DNA from: JASFRI01 sp050115015
GTDB taxonomy: Bacteria > Acidobacteriota > Polarisedimenticolia > CBDVAL01
Length of the DNA: 8,521 nucleotides
NCBI GenBank assembly: GCA_050115015.1
Contig: JASFRI010000176.1
Location: 1 to 8,521, forward strand
Reading direction: 5' to 3'
The notes under the pieces were generated by a model. It was given only the letters and a program-made list of their open reading frames with translations. It did not search any database and was not told the DNA's origin. Numbering within the stretch: position 1 is the first letter of the stretch; the number at the start of each line of letters is the position of its first letter. Positions 1 through 6,257 of this stretch are shown piece by piece. A program made the position numbers and the translations under genes.

Positions 1-129
1 CGTCGCCGATGCGCCGACCCCGAACTGGGGCACAGGGCATCGACTCCTCGGCGCGCCTTGGCCTCGCCGCGCAGGACCCAGCGGCGGACGGCACCCCACT
101 TTCCGGCCGGACCTCTAGTCCTAGCCCCG
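1..129. other. left-edge region without a secure gene
   Basis: No reading frame here can be assigned with confidence. A rightward frame open from the window edge (position 2) ends at a TAG at 116-118 and could be the last 38 codons of a gene entering from the left, but its translation (rich in Pro, Arg and Gly) matches nothing I recognise. On the minus strand an ATG at 38-40 is preceded by GAGGAG (44-49, only 3 nt away) and could start a gene leaving the window to the left. Only 13 codons are visible. Both are possibilities, not calls. Confidence 0.3.
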
Positions 130-387
130 CTAGAAGTCGACCTCGGAGAACTCCAGGTAGGCGGTCCGGAGGGTCTCCAGGCAGGATGCCAGGTGGGGGG
201 TGCGCTGCTTGACCTCCTCGTCGGAGAGCTTCAGCGTCTCCTTCTCGAAGAACCGCAGCTTGTCGATCAGGTCGAACGACATGCTGATCGCGATGTGGGA
301 GATCTGCTGAAAGGTCTCCCGGGGGCTGCGCTCCCCGTCCTCGTCTGCTCCCGGCAGATCGTCGATGGGCTCCTTCTCGTCGCTCAC
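130..387 (-). CDS. small hypothetical protein, 85 aa
   Basis: I do not recognise this protein. It is 85 residues from a GTG start, which I chose because GGAGGAG lies 4 nt upstream; the frame is open for 25 more codons upstream, but that part is Pro/Gly/Arg-rich and looks non-coding. The N-terminus (about residues 1-25) is acidic and probably disordered. Residues about 26-80 look helical and amphipathic (FQQISHIAISMSFDLIDKLR, then a Glu/Lys-rich stretch and TPHLASCLETLRTAYLEF), suggesting a small helical-hairpin protein. There is no signal peptide, membrane segment or Cys/His metal motif. The pattern of two helices with an LR-x-Y ending loosely resembles DUF1844-type proteins, but not closely enough to assign. 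The gene reads leftward, downstream of the metalloprotease remnant, and a TATACT box at 434-439 could give it its own promoter. It ends in three in-frame TAG codons. That it is a gene is fairly sure; its function is unknown. Confidence 0.7.
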   Translation of the reverse strand: MSDEKEPIDDLPGADEDGERSPRETFQQISHIAISMSFDLIDKLRFFEKETLKLSDEEVKQRTPHLASCLETLRTAYLEFSEVDF

Positions 388-433
388 GTCGCTCCTCCGG
401 CGGGCCGCGGTCCCGGGCCCGGCAAGCGCCGGA

Positions 434-462
434 AGTATACCTCCGGATCCGGGCGGCGGCAC
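434..462 (-). promoter_or_regulatory. possible promoter for the 85-aa gene
   Basis: On the minus strand TATACT (439 to 434) matches the -10 consensus TATAAT at five of six positions in otherwise very GC-rich DNA. A hexamer GTGCCG 17 nt upstream (462 to 457) matches the -35 consensus at only three positions. A start site near 427 would give a leader of about 40 nt before the GTG at 387. A perfect 10-bp palindrome, CCGGATCCGG (443-452), lies in the spacer and could be an operator or chance. Confidence 0.35.
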
Positions 463-478
463 CTGGAAGGGGAGAACC

Positions 479-499
479 CCGGCGCGAAGTGCGCGCCGG
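479..499 (-). terminator. terminator-like hairpin after the metalloprotease remnant
   Basis: CCGGCGCG (479-486) and CGCGCCGG (492-499) form a perfect 8-bp all-GC stem with a 5-nt loop, one base beyond the remnant's stop codon in its direction of transcription. On the minus strand the hairpin is followed by GGTTCTCCCC rather than a clear U-tract, so it is a weak intrinsic terminator at best. It would still separate the remnant from the small gene downstream. Confidence 0.45.
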
Positions 500-500
500 T

Positions 501-1100
501 TCAGAGCCGCATCTGCCGCTGGAGGCCCGCTTCCAGCGCCGCGTCGATCCGGGCCCCGGTCTCGTCCAGGTGCGCACGGGTGGTGGCGTCGAGGCCGTCC
601 GAGCCCATGGCTTCCTCGATCGCCCGACGGATCTCGCGCAGGTCGGCGCGGGCGAGCGTGGAGGCGTCCGCTGGGGTTGCCGGTCCGGGGGCGACCACCA
701 GGGAGATGAGGGCGTCCAGATGGGCACGCTGCAGGTTGCGCCGGAAACTGTTGACGTCCTTCCCCTGGCTGAGCTCCGACCAGACGGCCTCGCGCACGCC
801 GGCGAACATCTCCGCCAGCGTGAGCACGTCCTCGCCCTCGTCGGCGCAGACCTGGACGTCCAGCATGCGGCTCATGGTCAGATCGTCATAGAGCCGCGCC
901 AGCGGCCAAGCCTGGATGGCGGACACGACGCCGTGAATCGGGTAGTCCAGGCGCCGCACCGACCAGATGGATTCGGTGAAGTCGGGAAACCGCTCCGCGG
1001 CGAGACGGTCCATCAGGTCCTTCGGGAACCGGAAGGCCTCCGGGCCGAAGACGTTCTCGGCGAGGAATGCGAGCGCGGCCCACTGCTCCGTCGCGGGCAC
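501..1100 (-). pseudogene. 3' remnant of a DUF5117/DUF4953-type zinc metalloprotease
   Basis: About 199 residues that I recognise as the C-terminal tail of the large bacterial zinc-dependent metalloproteases with DUF5117 and DUF4953 domains, which are usually some 800-900 residues long. Diagnostic segments are VPATEQWAALAFLAENVF at the start, RRLDYPIHGVVSAIQ in the middle, LAEMFAGVREAVWSEL, SFRRNLQRAHLDALI, and a final helix pair ending ARIDAALEAGLQRQMRL before TGA (501-503). The catalytic part with HExxH lies far upstream in the family and is absent: family-like sequence stops near 1100-1105, and the divergent histidine-kinase gene begins at 1254. The frame stays open upstream, but that sequence is Arg/Pro-rich and antisense to the kinase gene. 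No convincing start exists (a GTG at 1098-1100 has no ribosome binding site), so I call it a decayed or deletion-truncated gene rather than a separate protein. The reading frame that remains has no stop codon or frameshift, so the loss may be recent. An assembly join is the main alternative. Confidence 0.72.
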
Positions 1101-1213
1101 GGGGCGCGCTGGCGGCGAAGAAGGACCGGGGCGCCGAAGCCGGCGAGGCCCGCTTCGTTTCCCGGGGCGATGCGCGCCGGCGCGGCGACCGGCGAACCCC
1201 GCGCGGGCAGGGG

Positions 1214-1242
1214 TTTCCCGAGGTCGGGGCCAGCGATAGAAT
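1214..1242 (+). promoter_or_regulatory. possible promoter of the histidine-kinase gene
   Basis: TAGAAT (1237-1242) is a good -10-like hexamer in GC-rich surroundings. A weak -35 candidate, TTTCCC (1214-1219), sits 17 nt upstream. A transcript starting about 7 nt after the -10 box would have only about 5 nt before the ATG at 1254, consistent with the lack of a Shine-Dalgarno sequence there. It would suggest near-leaderless initiation. Confidence 0.35.
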
Positions 1243-1253
1243 GCGACGGACTC

Positions 1254-2696
1254 ATGCCGACTCCCGTCCTCCGGACCCCGGGGCCCCTCCTGGATGGGCT
1301 CCGACCGCAGCAGATCGAGGGGCTCCTCCGCCTCGCCCGGACGCTCGACCTGGGCGAGGGAGAGTCCGTCCCCCCGTTCTCCGGGGACGGGCTCGCCCTG
1401 ATCCTGGTGGTGGAGGGGGAGCTGCAGGTGGAGACGGCGGCGAGGGGGGTCCGGCACCTGGGCCCTGGGGACTGCTTCGGGACGTCCGGCGGATCGGACA
1501 CGCCCGTGGAGACCGCGGCGGTCCGGTCGATGGGGCGAGCACGGGTCCAGGCCTGGAGCCGGGTTGCGCTGGGTCGGTTGCTGCAGTCGGACGGCGAGGC
1601 CCACCGCAGGATCTGCGGCAATCTGGCGCGGATCGCCGCCGGAACGGGACGGTGGCCCGATGCGATCCTCGTGGGCAGTGCCTTCGACGCCGTGGTGGAG
1701 CTCGACGAGCGGTTGCGGGTGCTGCGGTGGCGAAGCCATGGCGGGCGAGGGGATCGGATCTTCGCGGGACACGGGGCGGCCGCTGCCGGCACGGATCTCC
1801 GGGAACGGGCGCCGGTCCTCGCGCGGGCGGTGCTGCAGCACGCGGCCCCGGCCCGGGAGAAGACGACGCCCATCGTGTTCACCCTGGAGCTCGACGGCGG
1901 AGGAGGGACCCGCCACCTCGAGCTGACGCTGGGCTCCCCTGGGGCCGGGTCCGGATGGGTGCTGGGAATCCGGGACCGCACGGACCTGCGTCTCCTGGAG
2001 GAACGGCTGATCCGGGCGGAGAAGCTGGCGCTCGCCGGGCGCATGTCGGTGGAGATCGGCCACGACCTCCGCAACCTCCTGGCGGGCGCCACCAGCCTCT
2101 CCGAGCTCCTGCGTGCCGACCCCTCGATCCGGGAGCTTCCCGAAGCGGCGCGGACCGTGGACCTCCTCGCCGGGCAGCTCGCCCGCATGCAGCGGTTCGC
2201 CCTGGGGCTGCTCGACCTCGGCCGGACGGGAGCCCGCCGGGAGCGGGTGGACCTCAACGCGCTGGTCGAGCGGCTTGCCGGGTTCCTGGAAGGACAGAGC
2301 CGTTTCCGGAGCGTGGAGCTCCAGAGGCACCTGGACCCCGCGCTGCCGGCGCTCAGCCTGGACCCGGGTCAGATCCAGCAGGTCCTGCTTAACCTCTATG
2401 CCAACGCGGTGGACGCGCTGGACGGCCGGCGGGGAGGGCGCATCCGCACCGTGACCCGCGGGCCCCGTGACGGCGATCCCGTCGTGGTGCTGGCCGTGGA
2501 GGACAACGGACCCGGCATGACGCCCGAGGTGCGGGTGCGGGCCTTCGAGCCGGCGTTCACCACCCGGGACTCGGGCCACGGTTTCGGCCTCGCCATCTCT
2601 CGCCGCATCGCCAGGAGCCACGGCGGCACGCTCCAGGCCGAGGAGGCCCCGGGCGAAGGCGCCCGCCTGGTCCTGCGCCTGCCGATCCCCCGGTAG
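1254..2696 (+). CDS. sensor histidine kinase with degenerate cNMP-binding-like domain
   Basis: A 480-residue soluble histidine kinase. Residues about 10-130 have the layout of a cyclic-nucleotide-binding (Crp-type) beta-roll: LLDGLRPQQIEGLLRLA, then VVEGELQVE, then HLGPGDCFG. The phosphate cassette looks degraded: Thr-Ser follows the FG where active domains usually have Glu, and the usual Arg is not apparent. Residues about 135-245 look like a PAS-type domain (FDAVVELDERLRVLRWR, ending VLGIRDRTDLRLLEE). The HisKA H-box is GHDLRN with phospho-acceptor His270. The ATPase part has the N-box (Asn380, Asn384), the G1 box DNGPGM (Asp417), an F-box FEPAFTTR and the G2 box GHGFGLAI (441-448), so it should be active. 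There is no membrane segment, signal peptide or receiver domain. I chose the ATG at 1254 because the first domain starts just after it. An in-frame ATG at 1170 would add 28 residues that look non-coding. No response regulator is nearby, so the partner is unknown. Confidence 0.88.
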   Translation: MPTPVLRTPGPLLDGLRPQQIEGLLRLARTLDLGEGESVPPFSGDGLALILVVEGELQVETAARGVRHLGPGDCFGTSGGSDTPVETAAVRSMGRARVQAWSRVALGRLLQSDGEAHRRICGNLARIAAGTGRWPDAILVGSAFDAVVELDERLRVLRWRSHGGRGDRIFAGHGAAAAGTDLRERAPVLARAVLQHAAPAREKTTPIVFTLELDGGGGTRHLELTLGSPGAGSGWVLGIRDRTDLRLLEERLIRAEKLALAGRMSVEIGHDLRNLLAGATSLSELLRADPSIRELPEAARTVDLLAGQLARMQRFALGLLDLGRTGARRERVDLNALVERLAGFLEGQSRFRSVELQRHLDPALPALSLDPGQIQQVLLNLYANAVDALDGRRGGRIRTVTRGPRDGDPVVVLAVEDNGPGMTPEVRVRAFEPAFTTRDSGHGFGLAISRRIARSHGGTLQAEEAPGEGARLVLRLPIPR

Positions 2697-2708
2697 CTTC
2701 GCTATAGT
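2680..2708 (+). promoter_or_regulatory. possible promoter of the Ser/Thr kinase gene
   Basis: TATAGT (2703-2708) lies in the 47-bp gap after the histidine-kinase stop codon and matches the -10 consensus at five of six positions. The -35 region, 17 nt upstream (2680-2685), is weak and lies inside the end of the kinase gene. A start near 2715 gives a leader of about 29 nt carrying GGGAG (2732-2736), 7 nt before the ATG. No terminator-like hairpin separates the two kinase genes, so read-through is also likely. Confidence 0.4.
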
Positions 2709-2743
2709 GGTACGGGGTTACCGTCCGCGACGGGAGCCGGAGC

Positions 2744-5329
2744 ATGCCACTGCCAGCCGGGCACCTGCTGTCCCACTACCGCATCCAGCGCAGGCTGGGC
2801 CAGGGAGGGATGGGGACCGTCTACCTGGCGGTGGACACCCGCCTGGGACGCGAGGTCGCCGTCAAGGTGGTGGAGCCCGAGGCCGATCCGGTCGTGATGG
2901 CGCGCTTCCGGCGCGAGGCCGCGACCATCGCGGCGCTGAAGCATCCGCACATCGCGGTCCTCCTGGACGTGGGGGATGCCGACGGCACCTCCTTCCTGGT
3001 CATGGAGCACATCGAGGGGGAGCCGCTGTCCCGGGCGATCCAGCGCGGGCGCCTTCGGTGGATGGAGGTCCTGGAGCACGCCCGCGACCTCGCCTCCGCT
3101 CTCGCCCATGCGCACCAGGCAGGGGTGCTCCACCGGGACATCAAGCCCGGGAACATCATGGTGTCGCCGGTACGGGGTGCCATCCTCCTGGACTTCGGCG
3201 TGGCCCGGTGGGTCGGCTTCCGGCCCGGGGCCGACACGACCGAGGCCCCCACCGAGGTCGCCCTGCGGCTGAGCCGTACCGGCAGCATGCTCGGCACCGT
3301 CCTCTACTCCTCTCCGGAGCAGATCGCCGAGCAGGCCCTGGACGGCCGCTCCGATCTCTTCCAGCTTGGCCTCGTGCTATACGAGGCGCTGGCCGGCCGG
3401 CACCCGTTCCTGGGCCCCACCGCCGTCGACATCCAGCACGCCATCCTGCGGGAGCGGCCCCGCCCGTTGCGGGAGATCGTCGATGATGTGCCGGAAGAGC
3501 TGGCGCGGCTCGTCGGCAAGCTGCTCGAGAAGGATCCCGAGTTCCGCTACCCGGACGCCCGGGCCCTGGAGGTCGATGTCCGGGTGCTCCTGCGCGACTC
3601 CACGTCGGAGATCCCCCTGCCTCCCGCCGGGTCGCGGCGACCGGACCGGCGACGCCGGCTCCGGTTCGGGTTCCTCGCCATGGCCGTCCTGGCGCTCGCC
3701 GGCGTCGTCGGTTGGGGGCTGATGCGCGGGCCGTCCTCCGGGGGGGCGACGCCCCGGAGGGTCCTTCCGCTGAGCGACGGGACCAGCGCCGATCTCTCCC
3801 CCTCGTTCTCTCCGGACGGAGCCAGCATCGTGTTCAGCTCCGATCGCGGCGGGCAGCGGGATCTCTGGGTGCGGCTGCTGGCGGGCGGAAGCCCGGTGCG
3901 CATCACCGACACGCCGGAGGCCGAGTCGGATCCGGATTGGTCCCCCGACGGGAGCCGCGTCGCCTTCACCCGCCGGTCGACGGGGGAGGATGCCCCCGGG
4001 ATCTACGTGATGCCGGCGCTGGGGGGCGAGGCGCGCAAGCTGGTGGCCAATGGCACGGACCCGGCCTGGTCGCCGGACGGGGAGTGGATCGCCTACGCGC
4101 GCATCGATGAAGGCTGGCACTGCCTCGACCGCGTCCGCGTCTCAAGGCCGGAGGACGTGAGGCGGATCACGGCCTGCGAGGAGGGGTTCTTCCACCGCAG
4201 ACCCTCCTGGACGCCGGACGGCGGGACCCTGGTGTTCAACCGCAGCCCGGGCGGTGCCATCGGGCAGCTCTTCCGGGTGGACGTGGACGGGGGACCACCG
4301 AGGCCGATCACCGCGGACCCGGAGGGGACGATCAACCTGGCCGCGGCGGTCACGCCGGACGGCCGCTACGCGGTCCACGTCTCCGACCGGGGCGGCGCGG
4401 AGAACCTGTGGCGCATTCCCGTGCGCGGCGGCACGGCGGAGCGCATCACTTCCGGTCCGGGGCGCGACATGTCACCGGCGGTCTCCCCCGATGGCCAGCG
4501 GATCGTCTTCGCGAACGAGCCTCCCGGCTCCGACCTGGTGCGGTTCGATTCCCGGGACGGTTCCCGGACCGTGCTCGCGGCGTTCCGGGGCGGCGAGGCC
4601 TGGGCCCCGTCGCTGTCGCCCGACGGCCGGTGGGTGGCGGTCGCCAGGAAGGTGCCCGGCCGGCCCTGGGAGATGGTACTCGTCCCGGCGGAAGGTGGGC
4701 CTCCACGCACCGTCGTGGACGGAGTGGGGGACGTCTTCTGGGTGCGTTTCAACCCGGTGAACGGCTCCCTGGTCTTCCATGCCCGGGCAGCGGACCGCAA
4801 CCGCATCGGGAGCGTGGAACCCGACGGCACCGGACTCCGCTGGCTGGTCGAGGACGGGAGCTACCCGGACGTCGCCCCCGACGGCGAGCGTATCGCCTAC
4901 GTCCGCGAGGCGGCCGGGGTAGGGGAGATCATCCTCCGGGGGCCCGGCGAGGTGGAGCGCACGCTGCTCCACGGGGCGACGTTGCCCCGCTTCTCCCCTG
5001 ACGGTTCCACCCTGGTCGTCGCCCGTTCACGCTCTTACGTCGGCGGCATCGGGGTGATCGACCTCACCTCGGGCGAGACGCACTGGATCACCGGCAGCGG
5101 CACATGGCCGACCTGGACACCGGACGGCCGGATCGCGTACGCGGACCTCGGGACTCGCGGAGCGCAGGTGGCATTCGTCGTCGGGCCGCGGGGCGGAACA
5201 CCCGAGCCGCTGGGGACCGGGCCATGGACCGGGAGCCATGCACCTTTCGCCGTGGACACGGGCGCCGGAGGTCTCGTGACCACGGTGGACGCCAGCGGCA
5301 AGGCGATGCTCTGGATCGCCGAGTACTGA
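2744..5329 (+). CDS. membrane Ser/Thr protein kinase fused to a TolB/PD40 propeller
   Basis: An 861-residue Hanks-type (PknB-like) kinase with an extracytoplasmic sensor. The kinase domain spans about residues 10-285: glycine loop LGQGGMGTVYLAVD (18-31), Lys41 in VAVKVV, Glu58 in helix C, HRDIKPGN (130-137; catalytic Asp132), DFG (150-152), activation loop ending in SPE instead of the usual APE (190-192), and Asp204 in helix F. All essential residues are present. A basic stretch RRPDRRRRLR (298-307) precedes a single membrane helix, about 308-327, which puts the rest outside the cytoplasm. Residues about 345-860 hold some 11 PD40/WD40-like repeats with the core S/T-PDG followed by a V-A/V-F/Y strand, centred near residues 358, 402, 446, 492, 539, 583, 627, 672 (degenerate, PVNG), 713, 753 and 794. 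The 40-47-residue spacing suits one or two beta-propellers. This kinase-PD40 architecture is well known in Acidobacteriota and relatives. The substrate is unknown. The start has GGGAG 7 nt upstream. Confidence 0.93.
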   Translation: MPLPAGHLLSHYRIQRRLGQGGMGTVYLAVDTRLGREVAVKVVEPEADPVVMARFRREAATIAALKHPHIAVLLDVGDADGTSFLVMEHIEGEPLSRAIQRGRLRWMEVLEHARDLASALAHAHQAGVLHRDIKPGNIMVSPVRGAILLDFGVARWVGFRPGADTTEAPTEVALRLSRTGSMLGTVLYSSPEQIAEQALDGRSDLFQLGLVLYEALAGRHPFLGPTAVDIQHAILRERPRPLREIVDDVPEELARLVGKLLEKDPEFRYPDARALEVDVRVLLRDSTSEIPLPPAGSRRPDRRRRLRFGFLAMAVLALAGVVGWGLMRGPSSGGATPRRVLPLSDGTSADLSPSFSPDGASIVFSSDRGGQRDLWVRLLAGGSPVRITDTPEAESDPDWSPDGSRVAFTRRSTGEDAPGIYVMPALGGEARKLVANGTDPAWSPDGEWIAYARIDEGWHCLDRVRVSRPEDVRRITACEEGFFHRRPSWTPDGGTLVFNRSPGGAIGQLFRVDVDGGPPRPITADPEGTINLAAAVTPDGRYAVHVSDRGGAENLWRIPVRGGTAERITSGPGRDMSPAVSPDGQRIVFANEPPGSDLVRFDSRDGSRTVLAAFRGGEAWAPSLSPDGRWVAVARKVPGRPWEMVLVPAEGGPPRTVVDGVGDVFWVRFNPVNGSLVFHARAADRNRIGSVEPDGTGLRWLVEDGSYPDVAPDGERIAYVREAAGVGEIILRGPGEVERTLLHGATLPRFSPDGSTLVVARSRSYVGGIGVIDLTSGETHWITGSGTWPTWTPDGRIAYADLGTRGAQVAFVVGPRGGTPEPLGTGPWTGSHAPFAVDTGAGGLVTTVDASGKAMLWIAEY

Positions 5330-5373
5330 GGGGACGGCGTCCCGGCCGGCCCATGCCTGAAGCGGCGGGCTGC

Positions 5374-5393
5374 TAGAATGGTGTTCGGGAGGA
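5374..5393 (+). promoter_or_regulatory. possible promoter and ribosome binding site for the RsbW-like gene
   Basis: TAGAAT (5374-5379) is the same -10-like hexamer seen before the histidine-kinase gene. A strong Shine-Dalgarno GGGAGGA (5387-5393) sits 6 nt before the ATG at 5400. No good -35 element is visible. The box lies 44 bp after the Ser/Thr kinase stop codon, so the gene may have its own start as well as read-through. Confidence 0.4.
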
Positions 5394-5399
5394 CTCCAG

Positions 5400-5840
5400 A
5401 TGGAGAATCCGGAGCGCTGCGAGTTCTCGAGGGCGGACCTGGTCCTGGAGCTCGATCTGCGCCTGGCGGCGGAGGTGCACGCCATCGACCCGGTGGTGGA
5501 CCGGGTGATGGGGATCGTCCGGCAGATGCGGTGTGCCGCGGGAAGCGAGGATGCGGTGGATCTCGCCCTGCGGGAGGCGCTGGCGAACGCCGTCCTGCAC
5601 GGTGCGGGCGCCGACCCGGAGAAGGACGTGCAGGTCTCCGTGGCCTGCGACCGCACCCGGGGAATGCTGATCATCGTCCGGGACCCCGGCGCCGGGTTCG
5701 ACCCGAACGCGGTGCCGAGCCCCCTGGTGGGGGAGCGGATCTACGAGAGCCACGGCCGAGGGATCTTCCTGATCAACCAGCTGATGGATGAGGTCACCTT
5801 CCGCAGGGGCGGCACCGAGATCCACATGCGGAAGGGCTGA
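5400..5840 (+). CDS. RsbW/SpoIIAB-like anti-sigma-type ATPase (HATPase_c_2)
   Basis: A 146-residue GHKL ATPase, the size of SpoIIAB and slightly shorter than most RsbW proteins. The N-box is LREALANAVLHG (Glu59, Asn63), the G1 box is RDPGAGFDP (Asp95), and the G2 box is SHGRGIFLINQLMDEV (118-132), followed by a final strand GGTEIHMRK. All nucleotide-binding motifs are present. Family members are Ser/Thr kinases that hold a sigma factor and phosphorylate an anti-anti-sigma (STAS) protein. Others in this broad group act in other partner-switching pathways, so anti-sigma activity is an inference. No sigma factor, STAS-domain protein or PP2C phosphatase is encoded in the window, which makes the partner unknown. 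It follows the membrane Ser/Thr kinase by 70 bp and precedes msrB by 15 bp. The ATG is supported by GGGAGGA 6 nt upstream. There is no membrane segment or signal peptide. Confidence 0.88.
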   Translation: MENPERCEFSRADLVLELDLRLAAEVHAIDPVVDRVMGIVRQMRCAAGSEDAVDLALREALANAVLHGAGADPEKDVQVSVACDRTRGMLIIVRDPGAGFDPNAVPSPLVGERIYESHGRGIFLINQLMDEVTFRRGGTEIHMRKG

Positions 5841-5855
5841 CGGGGAGGCGACACC

Positions 5856-6248
5856 TTGGGGGACGAGCGGAAGCGATCGGAAGAGGATTGGAAGGCCCGC
5901 CTCACGCCGGAGCAGTACCGGGTGTGCCGCCTGCGGGGAACCGAGCCCCCCTTCACGGGCGCGTACTGGGACAGCAAGGAGGACGGCACGTACTGCTGCG
6001 TGTGCTGCGGCGCCGAGCTGTTCCGTTCCGAGGAGAAGTACGAATCCGGCTCCGGCTGGCCGAGCTTCCGGGACGTCATGGACCGCGGGAGGGTCCGGCT
6101 GACGGAGGACCGGTCACACGGCATGCGTCGCGTGGAGGTGAGCTGCGCGGCCTGCGACGCCCATCTGGGTCACGTCTTCCCGGATGGTCCCGCTCCCACC
6201 GGGCAGCGGTACTGCATCAACTCGGCCTCGCTCGACCTGAAGAAGTAG
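5856..6248 (+). CDS. msrB: peptide-methionine (R)-S-oxide reductase MsrB
   Basis: A 130-residue complete MsrB, which reduces methionine-R-sulfoxide in oxidised proteins, using thioredoxin as the usual reductant. Visible family motifs are RGTEPPFTGAYWD (27-39), the first zinc pair in YCCVCCG (Cys48 and Cys51), SGSGWPSF (64-71), the second zinc pair CAAC (97-100), HLGHVFPDG (103-111), and RYCINSASL with catalytic Cys120. The position before GWPSF, Cys in many relatives, is Ser here. Cys24 (in YRVCRLRG) is a candidate alternative resolving cysteine, which is an inference. There is no signal peptide, so it should be cytoplasmic. I chose a TTG start at 5856 because GGGGAGG (5842-5848) lies 7 nt upstream and the N-terminus then has normal length; no ATG or GTG fits better. 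It is probably cotranscribed with the RsbW-like gene 15 bp upstream. It converges with the FecR gene, with 9 bp between their stops. Confidence 0.95.
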   Translation: MGDERKRSEEDWKARLTPEQYRVCRLRGTEPPFTGAYWDSKEDGTYCCVCCGAELFRSEEKYESGSGWPSFRDVMDRGRVRLTEDRSHGMRRVEVSCAACDAHLGHVFPDGPAPTGQRYCINSASLDLKK

Positions 6249-6257
6249 GCCCGGGGC

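Noticed and set aside
443..452. CCGGATCCGG palindrome as an operator
   Set aside because: A 10-bp GC palindrome is expected often in this composition. It is mentioned with the promoter but not called as a separate site.
489..1253. The upstream extension of the histidine-kinase frame, including an ATG at 1170
   Set aside because: It runs antisense to the metalloprotease remnant, has no recognisable domain and no good ribosome binding site. The first domain begins just after the ATG at 1254.
501..2621. A long minus-strand open frame of about 700 codons antisense to the histidine kinase
   Set aside because: Above about 1100 its translation is Arg/Pro-rich with no family signal and is a shadow of the kinase codons. 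Only the 501-1100 part carries recognisable protein sequence.
5333..5346. GGGAC-GGC-GTCCC after the Ser/Thr kinase stop codon as a terminator
   Set aside because: The stem is only 5 bp with a 3-nt loop and no T-run, which is common by chance in GC-rich DNA.
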